DNA of 64,000 nt from positions 1 through 64,000 of the forward strand of contig SUZH01000009.1 of assembly GCA_015060045.1 (NCBI GenBank). Direction: 5' to 3'. Source of the DNA: Rikenellaceae bacterium (lineage in GTDB: Bacteria; Bacteroidota; Bacteroidia; Bacteroidales; Rikenellaceae). Below the pieces are notes generated by a model. The model worked only from the letters and a program-made list of their open reading frames with translations. It searched no databases and was not told the origin of the DNA. Shown here piece by piece: positions 46,895 to 56,634 of this stretch. Position numbers and translations under genes: made by a program. The stretch's first letter is position 1, and each line of letters begins with the position of its first letter.

Positions 46895-47740
46895 TTATCG
46901 CTTGGCAGTCGGCCGGATATGCTTGGCATGTGGACGCCGCTTGGCTTTATGGGCCGATCGTTGCGCCACCTGTTTGTGCCTCTCATCCACCCCCTCGGGA
47001 GCGTAGGGATTCCCCTTCACCGAACGGTCAAAGAGTGTCTCGAACCAGGTACAGGCAGCCACATAACGGCCAAACGTCAGGTCGAGGTGGTAGCCATCGC
47101 GCGTCAGGCAATCCCCCACCTCGCCACGGGCACGCTGCACAGCGACTCCCGACGGTACGACACGCTTCAGTTTATACTCCTTCGACACGCGGCGGTTGGC
47201 ATCGACAATGGCACGGAACATCGTGCGCTGATCGTGGTTATAGTGGACAAAATCCTTGTGCTTCGAGTCCGAGGCATAGGCCCAAGTCTGGTGCAGGATA
47301 ATCTCAGTCTTAGCGGGCAGGTGGGCTCGCAGATAGGCCAACAGGTCGGGCAGCGAGGCGGCATAGCTATCGTAGTTGCCAGACTGACCGCTCACCTGCT
47401 GCACACTCACGTAATCCCACTCTTCGTCGGCAAGTGCCTCCAATAATGTGGTCTGCGGTCGGTTGTGTTTCACGCCATCCAGTCCAATTTTACGATAGGC
47501 ATAGGCTGCACGATTTTCACGGGCATTGTTCAGGTGGCGCTCCAGCGAACAACCACCGATATACATATTGGCAATGATGGTCGGGATTCCTTCGGCAGTG
47601 GCCAATTCATGCAGATTCTGCTCCACTGCATCCTGCGAAAAGCTATTGCCAATCGCCAAAATTCGGATAGGTTCCTGTGCCCAAAGCGAGGTGGTAAGCC
47701 CCACCAAAAGGAGTACAATCCAACAACGAAGTTGTTTCAT
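46895..47740 (-). CDS. Secreted DUF4886 (SGNH-hydrolase-like) protein
   Basis: 281 residues. A signal peptide (about 1-21, ending LWAQ) is followed by a DUF4886 domain. RILAIGNSFSQDAVEQN is the SGNH-like block I with the candidate nucleophile Ser in GNSFS, and YVSVQQVSGQSG and TRDGYHLD (with Asp and His) resemble the remaining blocks. It may de-esterify a glycan or lipid outside the cytoplasm. The C-terminal about 30 residues are strikingly basic (HKQVAQRSAHKAKRRPHAKH), which is not typical of the core domain. Confidence 0.88.
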   Translation of the reverse strand: MKQLRCWIVLLLVGLTTSLWAQEPIRILAIGNSFSQDAVEQNLHELATAEGIPTIIANMYIGGCSLERHLNNARENRAAYAYRKIGLDGVKHNRPQTTLLEALADEEWDYVSVQQVSGQSGNYDSYAASLPDLLAYLRAHLPAKTEIILHQTWAYASDSKHKDFVHYNHDQRTMFRAIVDANRRVSKEYKLKRVVPSGVAVQRARGEVGDCLTRDGYHLDLTFGRYVAACTWFETLFDRSVKGNPYAPEGVDERHKQVAQRSAHKAKRRPHAKHIRPTAKR

Positions 47741-47803
47741 GGTCAGTTCTTTTTAGGTTCGTATGGATGAAGGTACGAAGAATTTAGCGAATAAACAAAA
47801 AAA

Positions 47804-47830
47804 ATCCCCGCACCACTCAGGCGCGGGGAT
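47804..47830 (-). terminator. Terminator after rpsA
   Basis: ATCCCCGC pairs with GCGGGGAT; on the minus strand a run of eight T follows. Confidence 0.92.
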
Positions 47831-47854
47831 CACTATAAGCGAGATTTTTTCGGA

Positions 47855-49675
47855 CTACTCCTCGTCCTTGGCGGCCTTCTTGCCCTTCTTGGCCTCAGCC
47901 TCCATAGCGCTCTTCAGAGCAGCCAGACCGGCGATATCGCCGAGCGTGGTCTTCTCTACCGAAGCGTTGATCTTCTTCACGGTCGACTTCGTAGCGTCAG
48001 CAGCAGCGCGCTTCTCAGCCTTCTCGGCAGCGATCTCGGCACGCTTGGCATCCTCGTACGTACGAACGTGCGACAGGGTGATGCGCTTCGTAGCCTTCGA
48101 GAACTCGATCACCTTGAACGAGAGCTTCTCACCGGCCTTCGGGGTCGTACCGTCCTCCTTCGTCAGCTGACGCGAGGGGCAGAAGCCCTCAACGTTCTCA
48201 GCCAGCGTTACAACGGCACCCTTCTCGGTCAGCTCCGAGATCGTACCCTCTACTACGCTGTCAACGGGGAACTGAGCCTCGATAGCTGCCCAGGGGTTCT
48301 CCTCGAGCTGCTTGTGACCCAGCGACAGACGACGGTTCTCCTTGTCGATCTCGAGTACTACAACCTCGATATCGGCACCTACCTGCGTGAACTCACCCGG
48401 GTGCTTAACCTTCTTCGTCCACGAGAGATCCGAGATGTGGATCAGACCATCGATACCCTCCTCGATCTCAACGAATACGCCGAAGTTCGTGAAGTTACGT
48501 ACCTTAGCCGTGCACTTGGCACCTACGGGGTAACGCGTCTCGATCGACTCCCAGGGATCAGCGGTGAGCTGCTTGATACCCAGCGACATCTTGCGCTCGG
48601 CACGATCCAACGTCAGCACTACGGCCTCTACTTCGTCACCTACCTTCATGAACTCCTGAGCCGAACGCAGGTGCTGGCTCCACGACATCTCCGATACGTG
48701 GATCAGACCCTCAACACCGGCTACGATCTCAACAAATGCACCGTAGTCAGCCATTACGACTACCTTACCCTTTACCTTATCGCCAACAGCGAGGTTCTGG
48801 TCGAGGGCCTCCCACGGATGAGCCGTGAGCTGCTTCAGACCCAGAGCAATGCGCTTCTTGGCATCGTCGAAGTCGAGAATAACAACCTGAATCTTCTGAT
48901 CCAAAGCAACTACCTCCTCGGGGTGGCTTACGCGGCCCCACGACAGGTCGGTGATGTGAATCAGACCGTCTACACCACCCAGGTCTACGAATACACCGTA
49001 CGAAGTGATGTTCTTGACGGTACCCTCGAGGATCTGACCCTTCTCGAGCTTCGACATGATCACCTGCTTCTGGGCCTCGAGCTCGGCCTCGATGAGTGCC
49101 TTGTGCGAAACCACTACGTTACGGAACTCCTGGTTGATCTTAACAACCTTGAACTCCATCGTCTTGTCAACGTAGATATCGTAGTCGCGGATGGGCTTCA
49201 CGTCGATCTGCGAACCCGGGAGGAAGGCCTCGATACCGAATACATCGACAATCATACCGCCCTTCGTGCGGCACTTGATGTAACCCTTGATGATCTCGTC
49301 CTTCTCGAGGGCCTCGTTTACGCGATCCCACGACTTGAGCTGACGAGCCTTCTTGTGCGACAGCGACAGCTGGCCGTTCTTATCCTCGGCCGAATCAACA
49401 TACACCTCAACGGCGTCACCGATCTTGAGCTCGGGGTTGTAACGGAACTCGGCAACCGAGATCACGCCCTCCGACTTGTAACCGATGTTTACCAGCACCT
49501 CACGCTTCGTGATGCCGGTTACCGTACCCTCGACAACCTCGCCGACGTTGATGTTCGACAGCGTCTTGTCGTAAGCCTCGGTGATCAGCTCCTTCGACTG
49601 GTCGTACAGACCCAGCTCCTGCTCAAATGCGTTCCAATCGAAATTCTCGTTCGAAACATGCTTCATTTCTTCCAT
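47855..49675 (-). CDS. rpsA: 30S ribosomal protein S1
   Basis: 606 residues from ATG 49675, which gives MEEMKHVSNENFDWNAFEQEL; an in-frame ATG 66 bases upstream adds an unlikely hydrophobic extension. Six S1 RNA-binding domains can be counted, beginning near residues 37, 121, 208, 294, 380 and 468 (for example GVFVDLGGVDGLIHITDLSWG). The C-terminal tail is Lys/Ala-rich. S1 helps recruit mRNA, which matters in Bacteroidota because most genes lack Shine-Dalgarno sequences. Confidence 0.96.
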   Translation of the reverse strand: MEEMKHVSNENFDWNAFEQELGLYDQSKELITEAYDKTLSNINVGEVVEGTVTGITKREVLVNIGYKSEGVISVAEFRYNPELKIGDAVEVYVDSAEDKNGQLSLSHKKARQLKSWDRVNEALEKDEIIKGYIKCRTKGGMIVDVFGIEAFLPGSQIDVKPIRDYDIYVDKTMEFKVVKINQEFRNVVVSHKALIEAELEAQKQVIMSKLEKGQILEGTVKNITSYGVFVDLGGVDGLIHITDLSWGRVSHPEEVVALDQKIQVVILDFDDAKKRIALGLKQLTAHPWEALDQNLAVGDKVKGKVVVMADYGAFVEIVAGVEGLIHVSEMSWSQHLRSAQEFMKVGDEVEAVVLTLDRAERKMSLGIKQLTADPWESIETRYPVGAKCTAKVRNFTNFGVFVEIEEGIDGLIHISDLSWTKKVKHPGEFTQVGADIEVVVLEIDKENRRLSLGHKQLEENPWAAIEAQFPVDSVVEGTISELTEKGAVVTLAENVEGFCPSRQLTKEDGTTPKAGEKLSFKVIEFSKATKRITLSHVRTYEDAKRAEIAAEKAEKRAAADATKSTVKKINASVEKTTLGDIAGLAALKSAMEAEAKKGKKAAKDEE

Positions 49676-49772
49676 GTTGGAAATTCTTTTTGCGATACAA
49701 TCGCTCGTTAAATGGTTAATAATAAATATTTTACAACCCATTCATACGCATATGACGCGCACAAAGGGACTG

Positions 49773-49801
49773 CAAAGTTACGATAAAAAATTAAAAAGCA
49801 A
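49773..49801 (-). promoter_or_regulatory. Likely promoter of rpsA
   Basis: Minus-strand TTG (49801-49799), 18-base spacer, TAACTTTG (49780-49773), about 100 bases before the start codon. Confidence 0.65.
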
Positions 49802-49866
49802 AAATTAAACGTGTTTTTTTGCAGGGAATGAGCCATTTAGCCGTTTCCTTGCAGCGCACGCACCGA

Positions 49867-51285
49867 CTACTCTTTCCGCTCGATCGTAGCGTGTTGCTCG
49901 TTGTCGGGCGTCACGGGGGCACGACGTAACGCCTCGATCATCAGATCCGTGATCAACTCCTCGCGAATACGGCCATCGGTGTACTCCAGCCCGGCATAGG
50001 TCTTAAAGGCGTAGTCCGAGATGGCGACACGGTAGGTACGTCCCTCCTTCAGGGTCGGGAAAGCGGCATCGATCGCCTCGTCCTGCGCATTCACATAAAT
50101 CGTGTAGGGTGTCGTCGAATGCAGGTCGATGCGATGGCCCTCACGCGTATCCTCGTTGTATTTGGTAACGAGCATCTTGCGCATCTGAGCAGGGGTCATC
50201 TTCATCTCCGCCACGTGCGACGAGAAGGGCTCCAAATCATACACCGCCGCCGTACCGACGCCACCCATTTCGAGCGAGTCCATGCGCACACCGCCTCGGT
50301 GATAGAAGCCCACCTCGGCCTGCGTCTTACGCACCATCAGATCGACAAACCAATTGGCCAACCCCACCTGCGTAGCGGTCTCGGTCAGCGTACCGATCGG
50401 ACGATTCAGCTCCTCGTCGGCATAGTAGCGATCAACCACCTTTTGGCAAGCCGAATCGGGAGCATAGGAGGTGGTCAAGATATTCTCATAATCGACTGAA
50501 AGGATGCGTTTTCCCTTCATGCGGATGGTCGTAGCGCCTACGTTGCGCAGGTCCTTGTAGGTCTGACCGAGTTGCGTACCGTTCACGATCGTGTCGAGGT
50601 ATTCGTGCGTGTGGCCGCTGACGAGCAGATCGTAGCGTGTCTCACGGTTCAACAACTCATAATCGCGATCGTGTCCCATGTGCGAAAGCAGCACCAACAC
50701 ATCGACCTTCTGACGCAACGCGTCGGCTGCCGCAATGGCCGCCTCCTGCGGATCGCTGAAGCGCAACCCCTTGTAGCTCTCGGGTTTACCGGCCGGATGG
50801 CCCTGCCCCTCGTAGTTGGTCACTACACCCACAAAACCGATCTTTACGCCTCCTCGCTCAAGGATTGTCCACGGTGCCACGGGGGCAAAAGTGGCCGTAT
50901 CACTCTCGATGTTGGCACATACCACCTCGCTTTCAAACACCGAGTCGAGCAGAGCGCCCAAATGCGCCTGACCGAAGTCAAACTCGTGGTTGCCGAGCGT
51001 CACCACGTCATACCCCAGCCCGTTCATCATTTCGACGATCGGACGGCCGTGCTCGGCTACCTTGTCGACATAGGCGTTACCCGTCCAACGGTCGCCGGCA
51101 TCGACCAACAACACATGATCCACCGTATCGCGACACGCCCGAACGGCTGCCATCAGGTGGGGAAAGCGCTGGATCTTGCCGTGCATATCGTTCGTGGAGA
51201 GGATCACGAGGGTCTGCTCGTGCGTATGACAGGCCGTCAGCGACAGCGCGAAGAGTGCCACGAGGGCGTAAATGCATTTTTTCAT
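49867..51285 (-). CDS. 5'-nucleotidase/2',3'-cyclic phosphodiesterase-like metallophosphatase lipoprotein
   Basis: 472 residues from ATG 51285, chosen because it gives the lipoprotein signal MKKCIYALVALFALSLTAC (Cys19). The N-terminal metallophosphatase domain has LSTNDMHGKI, DAGDRWTGN, GNHEFDFGQ and SHMGHDRDYEL and SGHTHEY, the dimetal ligands. The C-terminal 5'-nucleotidase domain (about 285-450) carries YHRGGVRMD. It would dephosphorylate nucleotides outside the cytoplasm. It is transcribed divergently from a nucleoside kinase, so the two may form a nucleotide-scavenging pair. Confidence 0.93.
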   Translation of the reverse strand: MKKCIYALVALFALSLTACHTHEQTLVILSTNDMHGKIQRFPHLMAAVRACRDTVDHVLLVDAGDRWTGNAYVDKVAEHGRPIVEMMNGLGYDVVTLGNHEFDFGQAHLGALLDSVFESEVVCANIESDTATFAPVAPWTILERGGVKIGFVGVVTNYEGQGHPAGKPESYKGLRFSDPQEAAIAAADALRQKVDVLVLLSHMGHDRDYELLNRETRYDLLVSGHTHEYLDTIVNGTQLGQTYKDLRNVGATTIRMKGKRILSVDYENILTTSYAPDSACQKVVDRYYADEELNRPIGTLTETATQVGLANWFVDLMVRKTQAEVGFYHRGGVRMDSLEMGGVGTAAVYDLEPFSSHVAEMKMTPAQMRKMLVTKYNEDTREGHRIDLHSTTPYTIYVNAQDEAIDAAFPTLKEGRTYRVAISDYAFKTYAGLEYTDGRIREELITDLMIEALRRAPVTPDNEQHATIERKE

Positions 51286-51373
51286 GGTCAAATTCAATCG
51301 TTCACAACTCTTTTTCTTGGCAAAATTAAAAACATTTTCTAACTTTAGCTCACTTTAATAACAAGATTTTGTC

Positions 51374-53044
51374 ATGAATGATTTGATTCGCGTCCTCTGC
51401 GAAAACAACCAATGCGAGTGGAAGGTCGAGATCGGCACGCCGCTCTCGGAGCTGGCCTCGAAGTTGGGCGATCAGCCCTACCCGCTGTTGGCAGCGTTGG
51501 TTAATAACCGCATCAAGGAGCTCTCCTACCGCATCTACACCCCCGTTACCGTCCGTTTCATCGATGCCACCTCCTTCACCGGCATCCGCGTCCTGCAACG
51601 TACCGCCTGGTTTATCCTCCAGATGGCCGTGGCACGTTGCTACCCCGATCGCAAGCTCTACATCCGCCACTCGATGGGTCAAAGCGGCTTCTACTGTGAG
51701 GTGGAGGGGATCGACAACTTTACCTCCGAGCAGATTGCGACGCTCGAAGAGGAGATTCGACGCATCGTAAAGGCCGATCTCCCGATCCGCCGCCAAAAAC
51801 TGCTTACGACCGAAGTCCACGACCGCTACGCGGCACGCGGCTTTGACGATAAGATCGACCTGCTGGAAACCCTGCCGCGTCTTTATAGCGACCTCTATAC
51901 GATGGGGGACGAGATCGGCTACTTCTACGGCGCATTAGCCCCCTCATCGGGCTATCTGAACCACTTCTGCCTGCGCCCCTATTACCGCGGGCTCTTCTTC
52001 GGCCTGCCGCTGCGCACCAACCCCGAGGAGGTGAGCTGCGAGGTGTTGCAAAACAAGATGGCCGACGTCTTCCGCGAGTACCAGACGTGGGTCGATATGA
52101 TGGGGGTTCCGACCGTGGGCGCCATCAACCGCCGCATCCGCAACGGCGAGGCCGGCTCGCTAATCAAGGTCGCCGAGGCCTTTCACGAGCGTAAATTTGC
52201 CTGGATCGCCGACCAAATTCTGGAGGCCAACCGCACCCACGGCACTCGCCTGGTGCTCATTTCGGGTCCTTCGTCCAGCGGCAAGACCACCTCGTCGAAA
52301 CGTCTCAGCATCCAGCTCGGTGTGCTGGGTCTGAAGCCCATTATGCTGTCGCTCGATGACTACTTTGTGGATCGCGACAAGACGCCGCGCGACGAGACGG
52401 GCGACTACGATTTCGAGGCGCTGGAGGCGATCGACCTAAAGCTCTTCAACGACCACCTGCAACGCCTGATGCGTGGCGAGGCGGTGGAGATTCCGCGCTA
52501 CGACTTTATCACGGGACGTCGCTGCTGGCATGAATCGCCCCTGCAGCTCGACGAGCGATCGATTCTGGTCATCGAGGGCATTCACGGCCTCAATCCGCGC
52601 CTCACACCTGCCATCCCCGATCATCAGAAGTTCCGCATCTACATCTCGTGCCTTACGTCGGTGGCGATGGATAACCTGACGCGCATCTCGACGACCGACA
52701 ACCGCATGCTGCGCCGCCTGATTCGCGACCACCACACCCGTGGCGCCAACGCCCTGGCAACCCTCCGACGCTTCCCGTCGGTGCGCCGTGGCGAGGAGAA
52801 ACACATCTTCCCCTATCAGGAGGAGGCCGACGTAATGCTCAACTCGTCGCTCTTCTACGAACTTTCGGTTCTGCGCCCCTACGCCGAGCAGATTCTGCGC
52901 GAGGTGCCCAACACCGAGCCCGAATATGACGAGGCACGCCGCCTGCTGAAGGTCCTCGAGAACTTCGTCCCCTGTCCGGCCGAGGAGATTCCGCCCACCT
53001 CCGTCCTGCGCGAGTTTATCGGAGGGAGCACTTTCAAGTATTAA
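51374..53044 (+). CDS. Nucleoside (uridine-type) kinase with N-terminal TGS-like region
   Basis: 556 residues. An N-terminal ubiquitin-like TGS region (about 12-60, with IGTPLSELASKL) and a threonyl-tRNA-synthetase-like second region (about 65-185) precede a phosphoribulokinase/uridine-kinase domain (about 280-490). Its P-loop is GPSSSGKTTSSKR (near residue 297) and DDYFVDRDKTPRD follows. This fused form is common in Bacteroidota and some Firmicutes. It should phosphorylate a nucleoside using ATP. The N-terminal part may be regulatory; its role is unknown. Confidence 0.9.
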   Translation: MNDLIRVLCENNQCEWKVEIGTPLSELASKLGDQPYPLLAALVNNRIKELSYRIYTPVTVRFIDATSFTGIRVLQRTAWFILQMAVARCYPDRKLYIRHSMGQSGFYCEVEGIDNFTSEQIATLEEEIRRIVKADLPIRRQKLLTTEVHDRYAARGFDDKIDLLETLPRLYSDLYTMGDEIGYFYGALAPSSGYLNHFCLRPYYRGLFFGLPLRTNPEEVSCEVLQNKMADVFREYQTWVDMMGVPTVGAINRRIRNGEAGSLIKVAEAFHERKFAWIADQILEANRTHGTRLVLISGPSSSGKTTSSKRLSIQLGVLGLKPIMLSLDDYFVDRDKTPRDETGDYDFEALEAIDLKLFNDHLQRLMRGEAVEIPRYDFITGRRCWHESPLQLDERSILVIEGIHGLNPRLTPAIPDHQKFRIYISCLTSVAMDNLTRISTTDNRMLRRLIRDHHTRGANALATLRRFPSVRRGEEKHIFPYQEEADVMLNSSLFYELSVLRPYAEQILREVPNTEPEYDEARRLLKVLENFVPCPAEEIPPTSVLREFIGGSTFKY

Positions 53045-53079
53045 TTCGCAATTTAGAACCCAAAATTCAAAATTAAGAT

Positions 53080-53087
53080 TACCTTTG
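53080..53087 (+). promoter_or_regulatory. Possible -7 element of gcvP
   Basis: TACCTTTG, 36 bases before the start codon. No TTG lies 19 bases upstream, where AATTTAGAACCC is found, so the -33 element is missing or weak. Confidence 0.5.
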
Positions 53088-53123
53088 TCGTCAGAAACGA
53101 AATAACATAAAAACACAACGATA

Positions 53124-55946
53124 ATGTTTGATCAATTTTCCTCGCGCCACATCGGCGTTACGAATCCCGACGAGCTGAACGAGATGCTCGCAGTGATCGG
53201 AGTCAAGAGCGTGGATGAGCTGATTCAGCAGGTCATTCCGCAATCGATTCGCCTGAAGAAACCTTTGGCACTCACCCCCGCCATGAGCGAGTACGAGTTT
53301 GCCACCCACATCCGCTCGTTGGCCGAGCGCAACCGCCAGTTGCGTTCGTTTATCGGCATGGGTTACTACCCCACGGCCGTACCGGCAGCCGTGACGCGCA
53401 ACGTCTTTGAAAATCCCGCCTGGTACACCTCCTACACCCCCTATCAGGCCGAGATTTCGCAGGGTCGTCTGGAGGCTCTCCTCAACTACCAGACCGCCAT
53501 TATCTCGCTGACAGGCATGGAGATCGGCAACTGCTCGCTGCTGGACGAGGCTACGGCCACGGCCGAGGCGATGCTGATGATGTTTGCCCTCCGCTCGCGC
53601 GAAGCGGTCAAGGAGGGGCGCTGTCAGCTCTTCGTCGATCGCAACATCTTCCCGCAGACGCTCGACGTGCTGCTGACGCGTAGCGAGCCCTTCGGCATCG
53701 AACTGATCGTCGATGAGTGGGCCGAGTACGAATTTACGGGCAAGGAGTTCGGTGCCATCGTGCAGTATCCCGCTGCCGATGGTAAGGTGTGCGACTATGC
53801 CGCCTTCACGGCCAAGGCTCACGAGCAGGGAGTCTTGGTAACGGCCGTGGCCGATCTGCTCGCGCTGGCGCTGTTGAAGGCTCCGGGCGAGTGGGGTGCC
53901 GACATCGTGACCGGTTCGACCCAGCGCCTCGGTACGCCGATGGGCTTCGGTGGCCCGCATGCCGGCTACATGACCACACGCGAAAGCTACAAGCGTAACA
54001 TGCCGGGCCGCATCATCGGCGTTTCGGTCGATCGTCGCGGCAAGCGTGCCCTGCGCATGGCGCTCCAGATGCGTGAGCAGCACATCAAGCGCGAGCGTGC
54101 CACCTCGAATATCTGCACCGCCTCGGCCCTGATGGCCTCGATGGTGGGTTTCTACTGCATCTACAACGGCCCCGAGGGGTTGAAACGTGCCGCCACGACG
54201 GCTCACCGTGCTGCCTGCAACACGTCACGCGCCCTGGAGGCATTGGGTTATAAACTGACCAACGAGATCTTCTTCGACACGCTCGACGTAGAGGCTGAGG
54301 CTTCGGTCATCCAGTCGATCGCCCTCGAGGAGGGGATCAACTTCTACTACCCGAGCGACGAGCGCGTACGCCTCTCGTTTGACGAGGTGACGACCGACGA
54401 GGAGATTGAGACCGTCATCCGCATCTTCGCCACGGCAGTCGGCAAAAAGTCGAAGGCCGTGAAGGGTGATGCCCCCTCGGTGATCCCTGCCGAGTTGGTA
54501 CGTACGAGCGGCTACCTCACGGAGCCGATTTTCAACCGCTACCGCTCGGAGAGCGCCCTGATGCGCTACATCAAGAAGCTCGAGCACCGCGATATTTCGC
54601 TGGCCGACTCGATGATCTCGCTCGGTTCGTGCACCATGAAGCTCAACGCCGCCGCCATCATGCAGCCCCTCTCGCTCAGCGGTTTCCAGAACATGCACCC
54701 CTTCGCCCCCGCCGATCAGACGGAGGGTTACGCGGAGCTGATCACGGAGCTGGAGCAGGATCTGGCAACCATCACGGGCTTCGCTGCCTGCTCGCTCCAG
54801 CCCAACTCGGGTGCTGCGGGTGAGTATGCCGGTCTGATGACGATCCGCGCCTACCACCAGAGCCGCGGTCAGGGCTACCGCAACATCGTGCTGATCCCCG
54901 CATCGGCCCACGGTACGAACCCCGCATCGGCAGCCATGGCCGGTATGAAGATCGTTACTGTGGCCTGCGACACGAACGGCAATATCGACGTGGAGGATCT
55001 GAAGAAGAAGGCCGAGGAGCATAGCTCGGAGCTGTGCGGTCTGATGGTAACCTACCCCTCGACCCACGGTGTATTTGAGAGCGGTATCCGCGAGATTGTC
55101 GATGCAATCCACGATGCAGGCGGTATGGTCTATATGGATGGTGCCAACATGAACGCCCAGGTAGGTCTGACGAACCCGGGCTACATCGGTGCCGATGTCT
55201 GCCACCTGAACCTGCACAAGACCTTTGCCATGCCGCACGGCGGTGGCGGTCCGGGTGTAGGCCCGATCTGCGTGTGCGAGGCGCTGAAGCCCTTCCTGCC
55301 GACCCACCCGATCGTAGCTACGGGCGGCGAAGAGGGCATCACGGCGGTCGCCTCGTCGCCCTGGGGTTCGGCGCTGCTGCTCCCAATCACGTATGGTTAC
55401 ATCAAGATGCTCGGTGAGGAGGGACTCAAGAAGGCTACCGAGATGGCGATCGTCAATGCCAACTACATGGCTTCGGCCCTCAAGGAGGAGTATCGCACCT
55501 ACTACACGGGGCAGACGGGGCGCGTAGCGCATGAGATGATCCTCGACCTGACGAACTTTAAGAAGGATTACAACATCGACTGCGGCAACATTGCCCACCG
55601 CCTGATGGACTACGGCTTCCACGCCCCGACCCTTTCGTTCCCCGTACATGAGACCTTGATGGTCGAGCCTACGGAGTCGGAGCCGAAGGAGGAGATGGAT
55701 CGCTTCATCCAGACCATGATCCGCATCAAGCGCGAATGCGAGGCGGCTGCAGGTCAGGAGGATAACGTGGTGAAGATGGCGCCCCATACGGCCGAGGAGC
55801 TGTGCGGTGAGTGGTCGCACCCCTACACGCGCGAGGAGGCTGCCTTCCCGCTCGATTGGGTACGCGAGTCGAAGTTCTTCCCCTATGTTTCGAAGATCGA
55901 CAACGGATTCGGCGACAGAAACCTCTGCTGCGTGAACCAGGAGTAA
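53124..55946 (+). CDS. gcvP: Glycine dehydrogenase (decarboxylating), P protein
   Basis: 940 residues, the full-length one-chain form that fuses the two halves found separately in some bacteria. It decarboxylates glycine as part of the glycine cleavage system and feeds one-carbon units to folate. The N-terminal SRHIGVTNPDE and IGMGYYPTAVP, and the PLP lysine Lys699 in LHKTFAMPHGGGGPG, are clear. The gcvT and gcvH genes are not in the window, and no glycine riboswitch fits in the short upstream gap. Confidence 0.97.
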   Translation: MFDQFSSRHIGVTNPDELNEMLAVIGVKSVDELIQQVIPQSIRLKKPLALTPAMSEYEFATHIRSLAERNRQLRSFIGMGYYPTAVPAAVTRNVFENPAWYTSYTPYQAEISQGRLEALLNYQTAIISLTGMEIGNCSLLDEATATAEAMLMMFALRSREAVKEGRCQLFVDRNIFPQTLDVLLTRSEPFGIELIVDEWAEYEFTGKEFGAIVQYPAADGKVCDYAAFTAKAHEQGVLVTAVADLLALALLKAPGEWGADIVTGSTQRLGTPMGFGGPHAGYMTTRESYKRNMPGRIIGVSVDRRGKRALRMALQMREQHIKRERATSNICTASALMASMVGFYCIYNGPEGLKRAATTAHRAACNTSRALEALGYKLTNEIFFDTLDVEAEASVIQSIALEEGINFYYPSDERVRLSFDEVTTDEEIETVIRIFATAVGKKSKAVKGDAPSVIPAELVRTSGYLTEPIFNRYRSESALMRYIKKLEHRDISLADSMISLGSCTMKLNAAAIMQPLSLSGFQNMHPFAPADQTEGYAELITELEQDLATITGFAACSLQPNSGAAGEYAGLMTIRAYHQSRGQGYRNIVLIPASAHGTNPASAAMAGMKIVTVACDTNGNIDVEDLKKKAEEHSSELCGLMVTYPSTHGVFESGIREIVDAIHDAGGMVYMDGANMNAQVGLTNPGYIGADVCHLNLHKTFAMPHGGGGPGVGPICVCEALKPFLPTHPIVATGGEEGITAVASSPWGSALLLPITYGYIKMLGEEGLKKATEMAIVNANYMASALKEEYRTYYTGQTGRVAHEMILDLTNFKKDYNIDCGNIAHRLMDYGFHAPTLSFPVHETLMVEPTESEPKEEMDRFIQTMIRIKRECEAAAGQEDNVVKMAPHTAEELCGEWSHPYTREEAAFPLDWVRESKFFPYVSKIDNGFGDRNLCCVNQE

Positions 55947-55962
55947 AAAGATTGCACAAAAT

Positions 55963-55993
55963 TTGGCAACTCGGCGTAAATAGGCTACTTTTG
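55963..55993 (+). promoter_or_regulatory. Likely promoter of the SlyD-like gene
   Basis: TTG at 55963-55965, 20-base spacer, TACTTTTG at 55986-55993, 44 bases before the start. Confidence 0.65.
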
Positions 55994-56037
55994 CGCCACA
56001 AAACAACGAATAACAACACATTAAACTAAGGAATACT

Positions 56038-56586
56038 ATGCAAGTTGCAGCAAATAAGATGGTGGCTGTGGATTACAAGCTCACCGTAGACGGCCAGGTG
56101 GCCGATCAGTCGCGTCCGGGCCAGCCCCTGGAGTTTATCTTTGGTACGGGCATGCTCCTGCCGAAATTTGAGGCTGCTATCGAGGGCAAAGAGCCCGGTG
56201 AGAAGGTAGCCTTCACGCTCGCTCCCGCCGATGGTTATGGCGAGATCATCGAGCAGGCTATTGTCGATCTGCCGAAGGATATCTTCATGGTTGACGGCAA
56301 GCTGGCCGAGGATATCCTCTTCGTAGGTTCGCAGATTCCGATGGCCGACGCCCAGGGCAACCGCATGCTGGGTATCGTGAAGGAGGTTGCAGAGACCACC
56401 GTCAAGATGGACTTCAACCACCCGATGGCCGGCAAAACGCTCAACTTCGAGGTCGAAGTAATCTCGGTACGCGACGTAACGCCCGAGGATCTGCAGGGCG
56501 GCTGCTCGTGCGGCCACTGCGGTGGCGACTGCGAGGAGGGTTGCGGAGAACACAGCGAGGGTTGCGATTGCGGCCACTGCCACTAA
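56038..56586 (+). CDS. FKBP-type peptidyl-prolyl isomerase, SlyD-like, with Cys/His metal-binding tail
   Basis: 182 residues. The FKBP domain with an inserted chaperone flap (about 1-150) has YKLTVDGQVADQS, GTGMLLPKFE, PGEKVAFTLAPADGYGE and FNHPMAGKTLNFEVEV. The C-terminal about 30 residues are packed with Cys, Gly and His (GGCSCGHCGGDCEEGC and further), like the nickel-binding tail of E. coli SlyD but Cys-rich. It probably assists folding and metal delivery in the cytosol. A strong terminator separates it from the kinase gene. Confidence 0.93.
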   Translation: MQVAANKMVAVDYKLTVDGQVADQSRPGQPLEFIFGTGMLLPKFEAAIEGKEPGEKVAFTLAPADGYGEIIEQAIVDLPKDIFMVDGKLAEDILFVGSQIPMADAQGNRMLGIVKEVAETTVKMDFNHPMAGKTLNFEVEVISVRDVTPEDLQGGCSCGHCGGDCEEGCGEHSEGCDCGHCH

Positions 56587-56597
56587 AAACCGATCGA

Positions 56598-56621
56598 GGG
56601 AGCCGCACGGCTCCCTTTTTT
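56598..56621 (+). terminator. Terminator after the SlyD-like gene
   Basis: GGGAGCCG and CGGCTCCC with a two-base loop run into six T. The next gene starts 13 bases later. Confidence 0.9.
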
Positions 56622-56634
56622 ATTCCATTGCTTC

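Noticed and set aside
53045..53123. Glycine riboswitch upstream of gcvP
   Set aside because: Only 79 bases separate the genes, with no paired glycine-aptamer features.
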